Assembly: GCA_019693395.1 (NCBI GenBank) | Contig: JAAMXP010002346.1 | Coordinates: 1-33,828, forward strand | Reading direction: 5' to 3' | Length of the DNA stretch: 33,828 nt | From: Ettlia oleoabundans | Lineage: Eukaryota > Chlorophyta > Chlorophyceae > Chlamydomonadales | Part shown: positions 10,701 to 24,428 of the stretch, in pieces | Position numbering within the stretch: the stretch's first letter is position 1 | How the letters are laid out: the number at the start of each line of letters is the position of its first letter | The notes under the pieces: generated by a model | What the model was told of the DNA's origin: nothing | Database searches by the model: none | Seen by the model: the letters and a program-made list of their open reading frames with translations, nothing else | Translations under genes and position numbers: made by a program

Positions 10701-13700
10701 GCGCCAACCCACAGCAACAGGGCCTGCCGGTGTGTCGCCTGCAGCAGGCAGCAGGGAGGCTGGGTGTGCAGGCATACAGGCAGGCACCGGAGGTAGAAAT
10801 GCGGGCAACAGCAGGATCATATCTAAAGAAGGAGCCTGACAAAAGCCCGGCAGGTAGGGAGACAGCCGGCTACGTTTGTCACAGCAGGCGGCTATGCGAT
10901 ACTACCAAACTCCACAAGTGCAGCACAAGTGCAGAGCAAAGGCAAATAGTGATGTCGGGCCTCATTATCACTCCTACCCGCTCACACATCACAACCCTGA
11001 CCAGTGCGAGCCCCCCCTTACACTACGGCGCGCACCTCCAATATACGCACCTCTTGGCAGGCCTGGGTAGACGCCACTGTGCCCCTCCACCTGGCCATGC
11101 CACGTCAGCTCCTCACGCTCCAGGGCCACCCACTCATCCTCGCCGTCGTCATACAGCAGCAGGGCGCGGCCACCACGCGCATCCCACCCCACCACCTCGG
11201 CCCGGTGCCAGCGGCCATCGCCATCAAACAGCAGCGACACCTGCTGGCAGCGCAACAGAAACAACGGGTGTATAAGGCTGGGGGAGGGGGATTGGGAGGG
11301 GAGGGGGGAAGCACTCATGGGTGGCAAACGGTGAACCGCAAGTGCTGCAGGCACAACAAGCTCCCAGAGCACAGGAGGGGACAGACAGCCAAGGCCTCCA
11401 TCCAGCACAGCGGTTAGCGAGAGCAGCACTACAGGGGCCGGTGCAGGTCAAAGACCTTGCCATACCTGCCAGCCCACGCATGCCTCTCCCTTGGGGCCAT
11501 CCACTGCACCATCCCCACAGCCTGGTTGGCCGCTGCCAGCCTGCGCCTGCCGCCGTGTGGCCATGCCCACGCCACTGCCACATTCCTCCGCTCCAAGCTG
11601 CTGCATGTGGTGGCGGAAGGCTGGGGTGCAGCCCGCTGAGCGCGCACGCGGGGTGAGCCAGCGGAATGCCTCTCGCTGCAGAGACACCCATTCCTCCTCC
11701 CCATCATCGTAAACAATCTTATGCCGCTTGTGGTAGCTGTCAAATTGAATCAGCTTGCCCTGCAGGTGCTCACCATGGCGAGGGCAAAAGAGCGCAAATC
11801 AGCAAGCCTGCCGACCAACCACCAGGCGACAGCAGCCCTGCAACCACATTCCCACAGCCCTTGCCCTCCCTGTGCAGGCCCTAGGTATCACCCATACTGC
11901 AGTTACGCTGTGCTTGCCCGTTAGGGTGGTCTTTCCCCTGCAGCCGCTCGACAAAAGAATGCCCACAACCCAACAGAGCTGCCCCAGTTGCACCCGTACA
12001 CAATTTCAACACCTTAGGATACTCTCAGCACATTTTCTATTCCAGAGCAGGCTACACGCAGTATCACTGCCAACCTACCCCCCACCTTGTAGTAGCGCTC
12101 ATCTTCATGCCAAAATACTGCCACCCGCGCATTCACCACGCCCGCGCCTGCCGCCCTAATACTCTCCTCATCAGCACGAACAACCTTACGTAGGGCAGCC
12201 GCGGGCCCACGCTGCGCATCGCGGCGTGAAGAGCGTGGGACAGAGCCACTGCTCCGTCGCACACCACCGCCATCCCGGCCACGCCGCCTGCTGCCGCCCC
12301 GGCGTGTGCTGCCAGGACGCGAAGTCCCGCTGCCCCGCCGCGACGCAGAGCGGGCTGCCCCAGTGCTGGCTGCCTTGTTGCCGCCTCGCCGCCTATTGCG
12401 CACGCTTTCCACCTCAAAATCCGAGTCCTCCTCTTCCTCCAGCCCTGAAATGAACACCTCAGAGCCAAGGTCCTCCTCCTCGCTCTCCATGCCTGCAACA
12501 AGGCAAGCCGCAAGACTGGTGGGTTGGACCACCACATTGTGACCATGCATGGTCGCAGGATTACACCGCTCCAGCATGCAGGCCACCAGCGGCGCAGCGC
12601 AGCTGGAGGACTGGGGTTACCACTGAATACCGAGTGGCTTGGACCACACCAGTGGCCCGATATGGTGCGCATAGTGCCTGCCCAGCGTAACTCTCAAAAC
12701 TGTCTCGGTGAGCCCCAAACTGCCCTCAATCACTTCTGTTTACTGCTTTTGGGTTATCCGCGGACGACCATGGCCCACCTGATGAGTAGAGCAAGTCATC
12801 GCTGGGCGCCATGCCACCCTGGCTGTCCACCTGCCCCTCCTCACTATCACCCATCATCACGGCAGACACATTGTGGCTTCCAGCAACCACATCCTTGGGC
12901 GGGGAGGCGGTGGGGGGAGCAGCCACCGGGGTGCCACCACGACCCTCTGCTCGCGCTGCGCTGCCGCTTTTGTGGCTTTTGCACTTGCGCTGCCCTCCGC
13001 CACGCTCAGCGCCGCTGCTGACCTCCTCGCCACCAGCGCTGCCCTCCCGCGCCCGTTTCGTCCCGACGGCCTTGCTGCTGCCATTAGTGGCCGGTCCCTT
13101 CTTCCCTCCAGCGCCGCCGGCGCCAGCCGCCTTCTTCTTTCCTCTGCCTTTGTCAACATTGGCTTTCTTTTCGTCTGGGCGCTGCCTGGGTGCCGGCGGT
13201 ACCTCTCGGTCCAGATATTGCACCGCCTCGTGCCGTAGCTGCAGCTCCTGCGTATCACCATCACGGTACCGCACACTGTGCTTGCGTGTCTTGGGGTCGT
13301 ATGATGTGACCTGCAGCATGGCATGTCGTAGTGGAAGGGCAAGAAAAGAGTAAGACAAGGAATGTTGAGTAAGGCAGCAAATTGAGAAGAAGCCAAGCTG
13401 TCAAACCAAGGCAAGCCTTCATGCAAGTGTCACTGAACACCACAACAACAGGCCAGGCCAGCTTTCCGTCAGCCTCATCACCCACTGACCTGCAAAAAAG
13501 AAGAAGAAGATCTCAAACACGCAACCGTTCAGCCTGCTCACAAGGACGCACCTTTCCCACATACCACTTGGCCATGCCCGGCCAGAACACCTTCACGCGC
13601 CAATGCACCGCATCCTCGCCCCTTGGAGCCGAGGCATAGGTTGGGTTTGCTGCGGCAGCAGGCGGCGGGTCACTGAGCCATTGAAAGCGCAGGCGCGCCA

Positions 13701-14187
13701 GATGAACCCACTGTTCGTGGTGCTTCACTGCGCCTTGCGGCCGCTCCATGTACCGCACCAGGTGCTGCTGAGTGGTGGGGTTGTGCTGCGCAATGGTTGC
13801 CTTGGGCCAATCATTGGTACGTGGTGACCATACTGCCACCTGCCGCCCCACGACCTCCTTCCCAGCCACCACCACGGTGCTGTCGTCCTTGCTGCTGGCA
13901 CCGCGCGCCCGCCGCCCGCTGCCACCACTGCCGGCAGACTGCTTGGAGCCCTGCTGCTGCAGCAAGCTGGCCACCTGCTGAGAACCATCCTGCTGAGATG
14001 ATGATGCAGGTGCCTGTTGCTGAGCCCGCTCTGCAGGCTGCTGCTCCCTACTGCCTGCTGCTACGGCTCGATGTTGCCCGCCACCGGCTGCTGGCTCATC
14101 CGATGGGGTGCCCACGGTCGCTGGTTTGGAGTCCTCCATTGCGGCCTCCGCGCCCGTCTTTTCCCTGGGCGGGCCTCCCTGGCACAT
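7707..14187 (-). CDS. protein with five tandem Tudor-like domains
   Basis: Eleven exons join with matching phase at every junction: 13552-14187, 12779-13310, 12086-12492, 11466-11759, 11051-11240, 10538-10738, 10206-10294, 9637-9846, 8823-9366, 8071-8578 and 7707-7848, giving about 1250 residues. Five repeats of the PDS5/MSH6-type Tudor pattern (V-x-V-[FY]-W ... Y-x-G ... YDDGE) are seen near residues 111-171, 194-246, 509-560, 619-672 and 693-748. Clear segments are VKVFWPGMAKWYVGK, VAVFWHEDERYYK, KIVYDDGEEEWVSL, LLLYDDGEDEWVAL and VGVYWPADQAFYSGEI. The first copy lacks the DDGE loop and is degenerate. The linkers are basic, Ala/Gly-rich or acidic (MESEEEDLGSE), typical of nuclear proteins. 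The C-terminal 500 residues are Ser/Pro/Gly-rich with SSSGSSDDEDRD and no domain I can name. Family knowledge suggests histone-tail (for example H3K4me1) reading; an enhancer-of-polycomb-like or PDS5-like role is possible but unproven. The start is the first in-frame ATG; MEDSKPA, 16 residues on, is an alternative. Confidence 0.88.
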
Positions 14188-15356
14188 AATGTGGACAGCT
14201 AGGTGCCTACCAGAGCCGCTCGTTTTTGGTCTGCAGCAAAGTAAAGCACAGGAACAACAACACGGGTTAGCAGTGGGCGCTAGGCGGGAAGCAGCAGGAG
14301 GGGAGGAGGCGGGAGCGTGCGTTCAGAAAATACGCGCCTGAAAAATCCGGCCGGCCTCTTGACTGCAGAGTGCGTCGTCGAGTTTGGCTCAAGCAGGGGA
14401 ACAGACCCTGCAGTAGCATAGGGCTTCCCAAGGCGAGTTTAGGACCGGAGGGCCGCAATGATTACTACCGTTTTGACAGCGTGCAAACAAGCGCGGCGCA
14501 TGAGGGGTGCAGCCGCTTGCGCGAGGCGACCGCGAGAACCCTTTTAGGGTGCATGGGAGCCCAGAAGGACCATACGCCAAAAGCAGGAGCCGCGAACCAT
14601 CCTTGACACACGGTTGGCCGCCCATAAAACCGCGAGAGAGGACGCAAACACGACATACGAACACAACCCTGACCACAGGGCGCCTTGTGCACCTCACTAG
14701 GTTCAGCCGACCCGCGCTATACACCCGCAACACACCTCTCGTCACCGACAGGGTGATCGAGGGTCCTCAAGGACGAAACAAGGGCACCGTGCCTGTCCCT
14801 CGCGTGAAGGCTGCCCTTGATCCGGGGCTTTGAGCAGGCGGAAACAGTGTCATTACCGAGTAGCTTGGGTGGGGAAAGATGGCAGGGGAAGGGCTGATGT
14901 ACAGCATTGCCGTACACACTGTTCCCTGATACACACGGTGATAACGAGTGCGCAAGGCCATATCGTCGCAGCAGGTTTTGTGAGATACCGTCGTACCCTG
15001 TCGACCGACAGCAGTCAGCGACAGGAACCTCCAGATCCCCGTCTTGCTCTCCCAGTCGCTTGCCCAAGTCGTGTGCCCAGGTAAATATAGGGGCACGAGC
15101 TGCAAGTGGAGCATACCAGGAGATGGACGGTGACCGCCACCAACCCACCAACCACCCTCTCACCAGGTCCCCTTGTTGGGGCACTGTATGCTTGCCTAGG
15201 TCACTTTGAAGCTACTCGAATCCGAATATGTGCAAACAGCCATACAACAGAGCAGCCACTTGATGTGCTGCACTCTGCTACTGTCTGCCTCTGGCCCCAT
15301 GGCCACACCCCACCCCCTGCTTTTCCCTCCTTTCTACGAGTGCTGCAGCGCCCGGG
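14188..15356. other. long divergent spacer with an unexplained block
   Basis: This is 1.17 kb between the divergent Tudor (-) and UAP1 (+) genes, far longer than other spacers here. The ends should hold the two promoters. The middle, about 14340-15080, looks different from both the coding and intron sequence around it. It lacks the polypyrimidine/CAG texture of introns, is rich in mixed short GC-rich words with local inverted complementarity, and has overlapping open frames on both strands (for example 14717-15184 on the minus strand, 155 codons) without codon bias or family resemblance. I cannot identify it. It could be a structured noncoding RNA, a relic of a mobile element, or a 5' UTR/promoter domain. 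Confidence 0.4.
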
Positions 15357-18448
<3,092 letters not shown>

Positions 18449-18805
18449 GCAGCCTGTGCGAAAGCCAGTGGCAATGCTGCCGCCGAGCTTGCAGTCACCT
18501 AGGATGCCCATGTGGCTGTGAAGACAGCAGGCACCTTGCAAACACCAGAGGGCACAGCTGTTCTAAGAAGCGGCCTGGCATCATGGCTCCTCGTCAGGTA
18601 CCCTTTTGTGAAGTTAGCAGTGAGTAGCTGGGCCCAGTAGCTGCAGGTACTGCGGCTGAACTTCAAGCTTCAAGTCACGATATCATGTTTGTTTGCTCAA
18701 TGGCGTATCGAATCTGTCCTTGATGTGCCGCCCTGCTTCCCTTCCTTCTCTGCTGTTGATATTCATCTTTTATCCTGTATGATCATCATCCTCTACCACC
18801 TGGCT

Positions 18806-18810
18806 TGTAA
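18806..18810 (+). terminator. candidate poly(A) signal TGTAA for UAP1
   Basis: TGTAA about 360 nt after the modelled stop is the usual green-algal poly(A) element. It is the first good candidate downstream of the gene. Confidence 0.5.
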
Positions 18811-19031
18811 TAGATGTTGCTTGCTCAGAGCAGGCATGGAAGCTGGTGCCATAACAACCAGCGTGGGATGACACTGGCGCGGCACTTGGCCAGCCACCTG
18901 GCTGCAGTTGCCTGCTGCTGCCGCAGTGTTGCCAGGTGCCTTCCCTCGCTTGATAGCGTAAATTTTGTACTAAACCTGGTCAGACACATCATCCTGACCC
19001 TCACCCTCGGTTGCTAAGCTCAACTTCTAAT

Positions 19032-19036
19032 TTACA
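19032..19036 (-). terminator. candidate poly(A) signal TGTAA for the GrpE gene
   Basis: TTACA on the plus strand reads TGTAA on the minus strand, 60 nt beyond the GrpE stop codon. Confidence 0.55.
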
Positions 19037-19095
19037 ATGTATGCATATGTCCAATATTGGCTTGGTATTGAGCGAGCCCGCCAGATTGGTATGTG

Positions 19096-21045
19096 CTAAT
19101 TTGCCTGCCCTTGCGCTGCCTCCTCGCCCGCTGCTGCCGCCTCGTCTGCCACTGCTGCCTCCTCCACGCCGCCATCTGCCGCTCCTTCCGCCGCAGGTGC
19201 CGCTGCAGGCGCTGGTGCGTCGCTGTACGACACCTTGACCATAGCTGGCCGCAGCAGCTTGTCTCCAATTACAAAGCCCTTGCGAAACTCCTCCAGCACC
19301 GTGCCATCGGGGACATCTTGGCTGGGCTCCCGCATGATGGCGTCATGCAGGTTTGGGTCAAAGGGGGACCCCACGCCTACGCAGCACACATGGCATGCAG
19401 AAGAACAGACCGGGCTCAGAGGAGCTGAGGGGAAGACACTGCACTGACAGAGGACGGCAGTGCACCAGGGCGGTGTGCCATCCAGCCTGCCGCGGAGCTG
19501 GGCCAAGCTGCCTTCACGTGCCAGTCTACCAACCTGCCGACCAGCCCTAGCCTGCCTGCTCGGTCGACCAAATGTGTGTTTCCGCACACGGTTGGGTTTC
19601 CGCACACAGTTGGGTTTCCGCACCTGGCACCGCCTCCAGGCCCAGCCCGCGAAACAGCTCCACCATCTGCTTGTACAGCCCCTGGTACGCCGCATCCACG
19701 CGCTTCTCACCCTCACTCTCCAGCTTCAGCTGCGCCTTGGCCAGCTCAAAGTTGTCCACCTGGCGTTGTGTGTGTGGGTGTGTGGGGGGGGGGATGGGGG
19801 GGGGGCACATGGTGCATGCTTGGGGAGCCCTATGACTAGCAAAAAGCAGCATAGGGCATTAACAATGTTGCGTGGGTGGGCTGCTGAGCAGGCTGCTCGT
19901 CACAACGCTGCACGGCACATGCACGTCGGTCCTTACCATCCTTGCAGAAAGGATGGTGCTTTGAGGTATGCCCTGCCAACCCAGCCTGTCGCTCACTGCC
20001 CCTATTGCTGCTGCTGCTGCCACGACTGCTGCCTAGCCGCCACCCAACCGTCCAAACCGCCTTACCAGTGGCAGCAGCTCAGCCACTGTGTCACCGCGAA
20101 CCGAGGTGCGCAGCGCGTCCTTCTCGCTGGCGGTGCGCTTGCGGAAATTGTCAAAATCGGCCTGCAGACGCACCATCTTATCGCGTGCATCCTGCAAGCA
20201 TGGGGTGGCCAGGGAGCAGGGCGAGGGTGGGGTGGGTCACAGCGGACAATGCGCAGCTGGAGGCAGCCTGGGGTTGGAAGAAGTCAGGACGTCGGTTGAC
20301 ATGTGCCAAGCAATATGGCATGAGCAATATGACCCTACAGCTGCTTGCAGCAAAACGGCAGCATTGTTCCACTCCAGCACATCTGAAGAGCAGCCTAGCT
20401 TGCTTGTTCCTCAACTCATGTTCCTTTGCTCTGTCCACACAGCTCTTACACGCACCTGCAGCGCCTCCTCGAGTTTTGAGTTCCCTGCCTCCGCCTGCTC
20501 AGCCCGCGTGCGAAGCGCCGCCAACTCAGCCTCCAGCTCTGGCACAAACGTTTCCTGCAGGTCACCAATTCAACCCGATATAGCCACGCTAAGGCAGCTC
20601 CAGCCAGCAGGTAAGACGACCCGCCGGCGCCCAGTGGTGGCTGGGGCTTGTGAGCTTTGGTCGCGTTTTTGCAGGTCTGCAGTGGGCTGTGGGCTTACGC
20701 AAAAGGCATCGTCCACAAACTTGGTCTCCACCACAAGCTTGGCGCGCTCAATTAGCGAGTCTGCCATTGGCATTACAGCCTGCTCTGCAGAGTCGGCAGC
20801 TTCGGCCGTCTGCACGGTGCCCTCCTGCATTCAACACCTTGCGGCTGGTAAACTCCGCACTGTTACGCCCGCAATGCGCGGCGGCTGACGAAGTTGCTAG
20901 AGCCGCATACCTGAGCAGCGTTTACCCTGCGCACAGCTGCTGGCTTCCTAAGTCCTACATCTCTTTTGCAACCAACTGCTACGGCGCGCAGGTGAACCCT
21001 CGGCGGTGCAGCAGGCACTGCGCTAGCTCTGAAAGCGAGGCGCAT
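19096..21045 (-). CDS. CGE1: GrpE nucleotide exchange factor, plastid type
   Basis: GrpE dimers drive ADP release from Hsp70 (DnaK); this copy probably serves the chloroplast Hsp70. Six exons join in phase: 20911-21045, 20699-20824, 20456-20554, 20066-20191, 19624-19759 and 19096-19376, giving 300 residues. The first 45 residues (MRLAFRASAVPAAPPRVHL to RRVNAAQ) are rich in Ala, Arg and Val without acids, like a chlorophyte plastid transit peptide. A long helix follows (ETFVPELEAELAALRTRAEQ), then RLQADFDNFRKRTASEKD, VAELLPLVDNFELA, YKQMVELFRGLGLEAV and the GrpE signature FDPNLHDAIMREPSQDVPDG to GFVIGDKLLRPAMVKVS. The RLQADFDNFRKRT segment resembles plastid and cyanobacterial GrpE, which with the leader favours plastid over mitochondrion. 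The tail is a low-complexity Ala/Glu stretch. All introns are GT-AG. Confidence 0.95.
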
Positions 21046-21184
21046 GGCTTTGCCCGGCTATTGATGCAATTGATTGTGCCACTGCAATTCAAGCGATCCC
21101 AAGGTCATTGGGAGCCAGATTCATTGCTGCACCAGCAAGCGTACCTCGCAAGTAGTACAGCACCTTGCCAGCAGATTTGGCAGG
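21046..21184. promoter_or_regulatory. compact bidirectional promoter
   Basis: Only 139 bp separate the GrpE start (-) and the first ATG of the plus-strand Gln-rich locus. No TATA or heat-shock element is obvious, though a GrpE gene might carry one. Confidence 0.4.
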
Positions 21185-23900
21185 ATGACGACCGCTCGTC
21201 TGCCGTCCATATTCATGCGTAACAGTGCCGCGGAATCCAGCTTGCAAAGCATCACAGCAGGTGAGGGTTTGTGTTGTCTGGTGCTGGTTGATGCGCGCTC
21301 CCTTGTTTCTCCTACTACTTGTGCCTTGCACTTTTGGGGTGTTGCCGTTGCAATGTGCGAGAGTTGTGCACTTGGTTGCTCTCCCGATTGCAGCAAAAGC
21401 CAGTCCCGCTTCGGCTCCGCTGCACGCACGCAGAAGTCCAAAGCGCATTTTTCTTCCCAAGCCTCTCTAAGGTCTTGCGCCAAGCATCTGCCCTAGCGAT
21501 GGCACCGCCGCTCTTACTGCGACGAGCATGAAGCAGGCTGCGCCAGGTGCCAAGCGAGCACATTGTTGGCCCCGGGTCTGCTCCGCAGCTGCTGGCCGCT
21601 CCTACACACTGGCAGGTGCGGCTGTGGCCCTCCACTGGTCATGCTGCCTGCTGCCTGCCGTGGCACCCGCTGCAGCTTTGGTTGCCCAGTTGCTGCGGCG
21701 GTGTTGCATTGTTGTTTGCGCACCAAGGTGTTGCATAGGCACTGGGTGACCAAACGTGCCGGTCCTCACTGTGTTGCAGGCATTGCTGTCACAACTGAGC
21801 CTCACTCCCTCCCAGTTATTTGCCGAGGCGGGCTATGGCGTTTGCGCTGCAGCAATGCAGGGTGCTGAGTTGGAACACGCGCTGCTCACCAGCCTGGCCA
21901 AGGTGTGGGGTGCAGCCATACAGCCGGGCGTGGCAGACCCAGCAAAGCCCATCACCAAGGGCGTTGCTAATAGCTGTGCTGCAGCGGAGCTCCAAGGTCC
22001 TGAGCTGCCAGCACATAGCGCTGGCGGCAGCTCCATTCCTGCACCACCGGCATCAGCTGACAGTGGCAGGGGCTATACAGACCGCCGACCCCTCACTAGG
22101 AGCGGCCAACTACCACCCCGCATCAAACCTGCCCCACAGCAGCCACATGCATCACAGCTGCCCCTGCTCAGGCAGCAGGGCTTTTCGCAGCAGCAGCAGC
22201 AGCAGCAGTGTCAACAAGCATCAACACAGCAGTGGCAGCAGCGCCAACTGTCAGAGCAAGTGCAGCAGCAGGCGTCATAGCAGCAGCACAGGCCACAGGC
22301 AGGGCAGAAGGCACAGCAGCAACCATCACAGCAGCATCCGGTGCTGCCGCCAGTGCCAGGGATGCCGCCACCGTCTCAGCCACAGCAGCAGCCGGTCTCA
22401 CGATCTGCGGCGCTGATGCGGCTGGTCTATGCCAGCGGCCTGCCAGTGCTGCCTCTGTTGCCGCGCTGCGCCCGTGTTGGACCAGTACGAGATGCTGGCA
22501 CACAGTGCAGGGGTGCCACCCAACCCAAAACTGTCCGACATGGTCAGCGCTGCTGCATGGCTGCTGCATCTGGGCCCAACGGACCAGGCGACGCTGTGTG
22601 AACACCCATTGGATGTGTGCAAGGTAAACCTTCTGCTGTGCCTGTCCAGTTCTTTGGCCCCGTATAGAGAATGATAGAAACACCGGCGTGTTGACCTCGT
22701 AAGCTGCAGCATTTGCTTACATTGCGCATATGTATACTGCAAGCATTCCAGGAGCAGTGTTGTTCTAAATGATTGCACCTCCATCTTGCCCCCCCACCAC
22801 CCACGCTGTTTCCTGCAGCTGCTAGCGGCAGCAGCCACAGCGTCAAAGCAACAGGCCAGCGCAGCAGCAAACAACTGGGGAACCGCGTGCAGCAATGATC
22901 CTCGCGCGCACCCTCCACATGCGCATGTACAACCAGCAGGGTCGACGTGGCCGCTGCAGTGCAGCATGCCGCTCCTGCGGCTGTTGCCAGCAAGACCCAA
23001 ACGGGCTCTTTGCCCGGTGAACAACTTCACCTCCTCAAGCCCCGGGGACAGCTAGTGCGCAGCACCTGAGCGGCACCACCAGCAGCAGCAGCCGAGTGTC
23101 CAGAAGGCTGATCAGCAGCAGCAGCAGCAGCAGTCGACTCCGCTGCGGCCCATTCCTTGGCAAGGACATCAGGCGCAGCCCCCCTGGTTCCTGGTGAGGC
23201 AACCTTTCTACCCAGTGGTGCAGCTGCGAAGCATGCCCAGCAGCCGAAGTTGGCACCACAGGAGGAGCAGCGCGCTGGGCAGCAACAGGGTGAGCAGTAG
23301 CAGTGCCCTGAGGCGCGTGAGAAGCCGTGGCATCCACAGCATAAGCGGCAGCTGGGGCAGCCGCAGCAGGCTGGGCTGCAGCCGCAGCTTGGAAGGCAGC
23401 AACCCTTTGGTCGTGGCGAAGTCAAACGCATGCCCACCATGACTATGTCCAAGCAAGAGGTGGGGCTCCTTGCGATGCTGCGGAGCAAATCCAGCATCTG
23501 CTTCCAAAATTTCACAATTCTAAATGCCAGGTAGGCCAGCCAGGCATTGGCATCAGCGCCGGCAGCGCAAGCAGTCAAGGGGTTGCCGTTGCCAGCTGCC
23601 ACAGCTTCATCACAAGCAGGAGAGGCAGGCAGTGGAAGCAAGAGCGTTGGCAGGCCAGCAGCTGCAACAACAGGCCCGTCCCCTTAAGCAGGAGCAGTGC
23701 GGCAACCTGCCAGTGGCAGCAGGCCCAGTGCAGAGTCCGCTTGGGTGAGGGAGGCGGAGGCCAGCATGGCACGACTGAACCAGCTGCTGATGGTGTGCCA
23801 GCCGCAGTGTCAGCAACTCCATACACAATATGACTGGTCCTCGCTTTGTGTATGGAGTATGGTGTATTGTGTATTTAAATCTCTTTGTGATTACATCTAG
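21185..23900 (+). CDS. Gln-rich gene, unresolved or disrupted
   Basis: I do not recognise this protein and cannot join it cleanly. A likely first exon is 21185-21260 (MTTARLPSIFMRNSAAESSL, good GT donor). From about 21780 a frame reads LLSQLSLTPSQLFAEAGYGV, then becomes Pro/Gln-rich with (CAG)7 and stops at a TAG (22278-22280). The same frame resumes at once as QQHRPQAGQKAQQQPSQQ to SRSAALMRLVYASGLP. A different frame then carries PVLDQYEMLAHSAGVPPNPK and SAAAWLLHLGPTDQATL up to a GT donor at 22624. An exon from 22819 ends at another TAG (23053), and further Gln-rich segments include KRMPTMTMSKQEVGLLAMLR (about 23430-23490) and ASMARLNQLLMVCQPQCQQL near the end. The segments look coding but are separated by frame changes, so the locus may contain unrecognised short introns, sequencing errors, or be a decaying gene. 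Confidence 0.38.
22188..22208. repeat. (CAG)7 trinucleotide repeat
   Basis: Seven uninterrupted CAG units encode Gln in the likely frame of the Gln-rich locus. A second run of about seven lies near 23114-23135. Confidence 0.9.
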
Positions 23901-24428
23901 TGTTTACAAGTGGTTGGCAACCATTTGAACACAGCCATAGAGCCAGCCTCTGACAAATTGGCAGCAGGTGTTTAAGTGCTGGCCCCAAGCAGATTCGCAG
24001 TAAGTGGGTCAGTTGTGTTTTTCATTGCTTCGTGCAGTGGTGTTGTTTCATGGCGACAAATAGGGAGAGGGCTGGCAGAACTTGGACATCCCCGTGGAGG
24101 TGGCCTACAGTGCAGGGCGGGCAGTCATGAAGAAATTGGTGGTTGGAACTGCACCCCTGGCCTGCACTTGACAGCCCTATAAAGATCAGAGAGAAAGACA
24201 GGCTGAGCTATTGAAGCACCACGCTCAGGGAGCCGATTACTTAGCGCGGTTTGTCCAAGCAAGAGTGCATGAGATGACGGGCCCGCCGCTTTGCCAGCAC
24301 AGCCGGCCGCTGTGGCCTACTCTGATGTTTGGCGGCTGCCAATCCTGCGACCTGCGAACGTGCAGCGCATTTTTTGTTTATTGTTGAAGTGTTTTGGGCC
24401 AACGACAGCGTCGTGTGCATCTCATCTC
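23901..24428. other. spacer upstream of NAA30
   Basis: This holds the 3' flank of the Gln-rich locus and the promoter and 5' UTR of NAA30. No supported gene is seen. Confidence 0.5.

Larger units (their letters stand above)
18449..19095. other. convergent 3' region of UAP1 and GrpE genes
   Basis: This stretch holds the 3' UTRs of the two convergent genes. No supported coding frame is seen. It contains one plus-strand TGTAA at 18806-18810 and one minus-strand TGTAA at 19032-19036. Confidence 0.6.

Noticed and set aside
14538..14552. ACCCTTTTAGGGT as a telomere repeat or telomerase RNA template
   Set aside because: A single palindromic occurrence with no tandem units and no template-like 1.5 repeat.
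14717..15184. 155-codon minus-strand frame as a gene
   Set aside because: No codon bias, domain or splice partner, and other frames overlap it on both strands. It is kept only as part of the unexplained block.
22278..23300. TAG reassigned to glutamine, as in some ulvophyte algae
   Set aside because: The GrpE gene in the same window ends at a TAG exactly where the family ends, and no conserved Gln in the well-supported genes is encoded by TAG.
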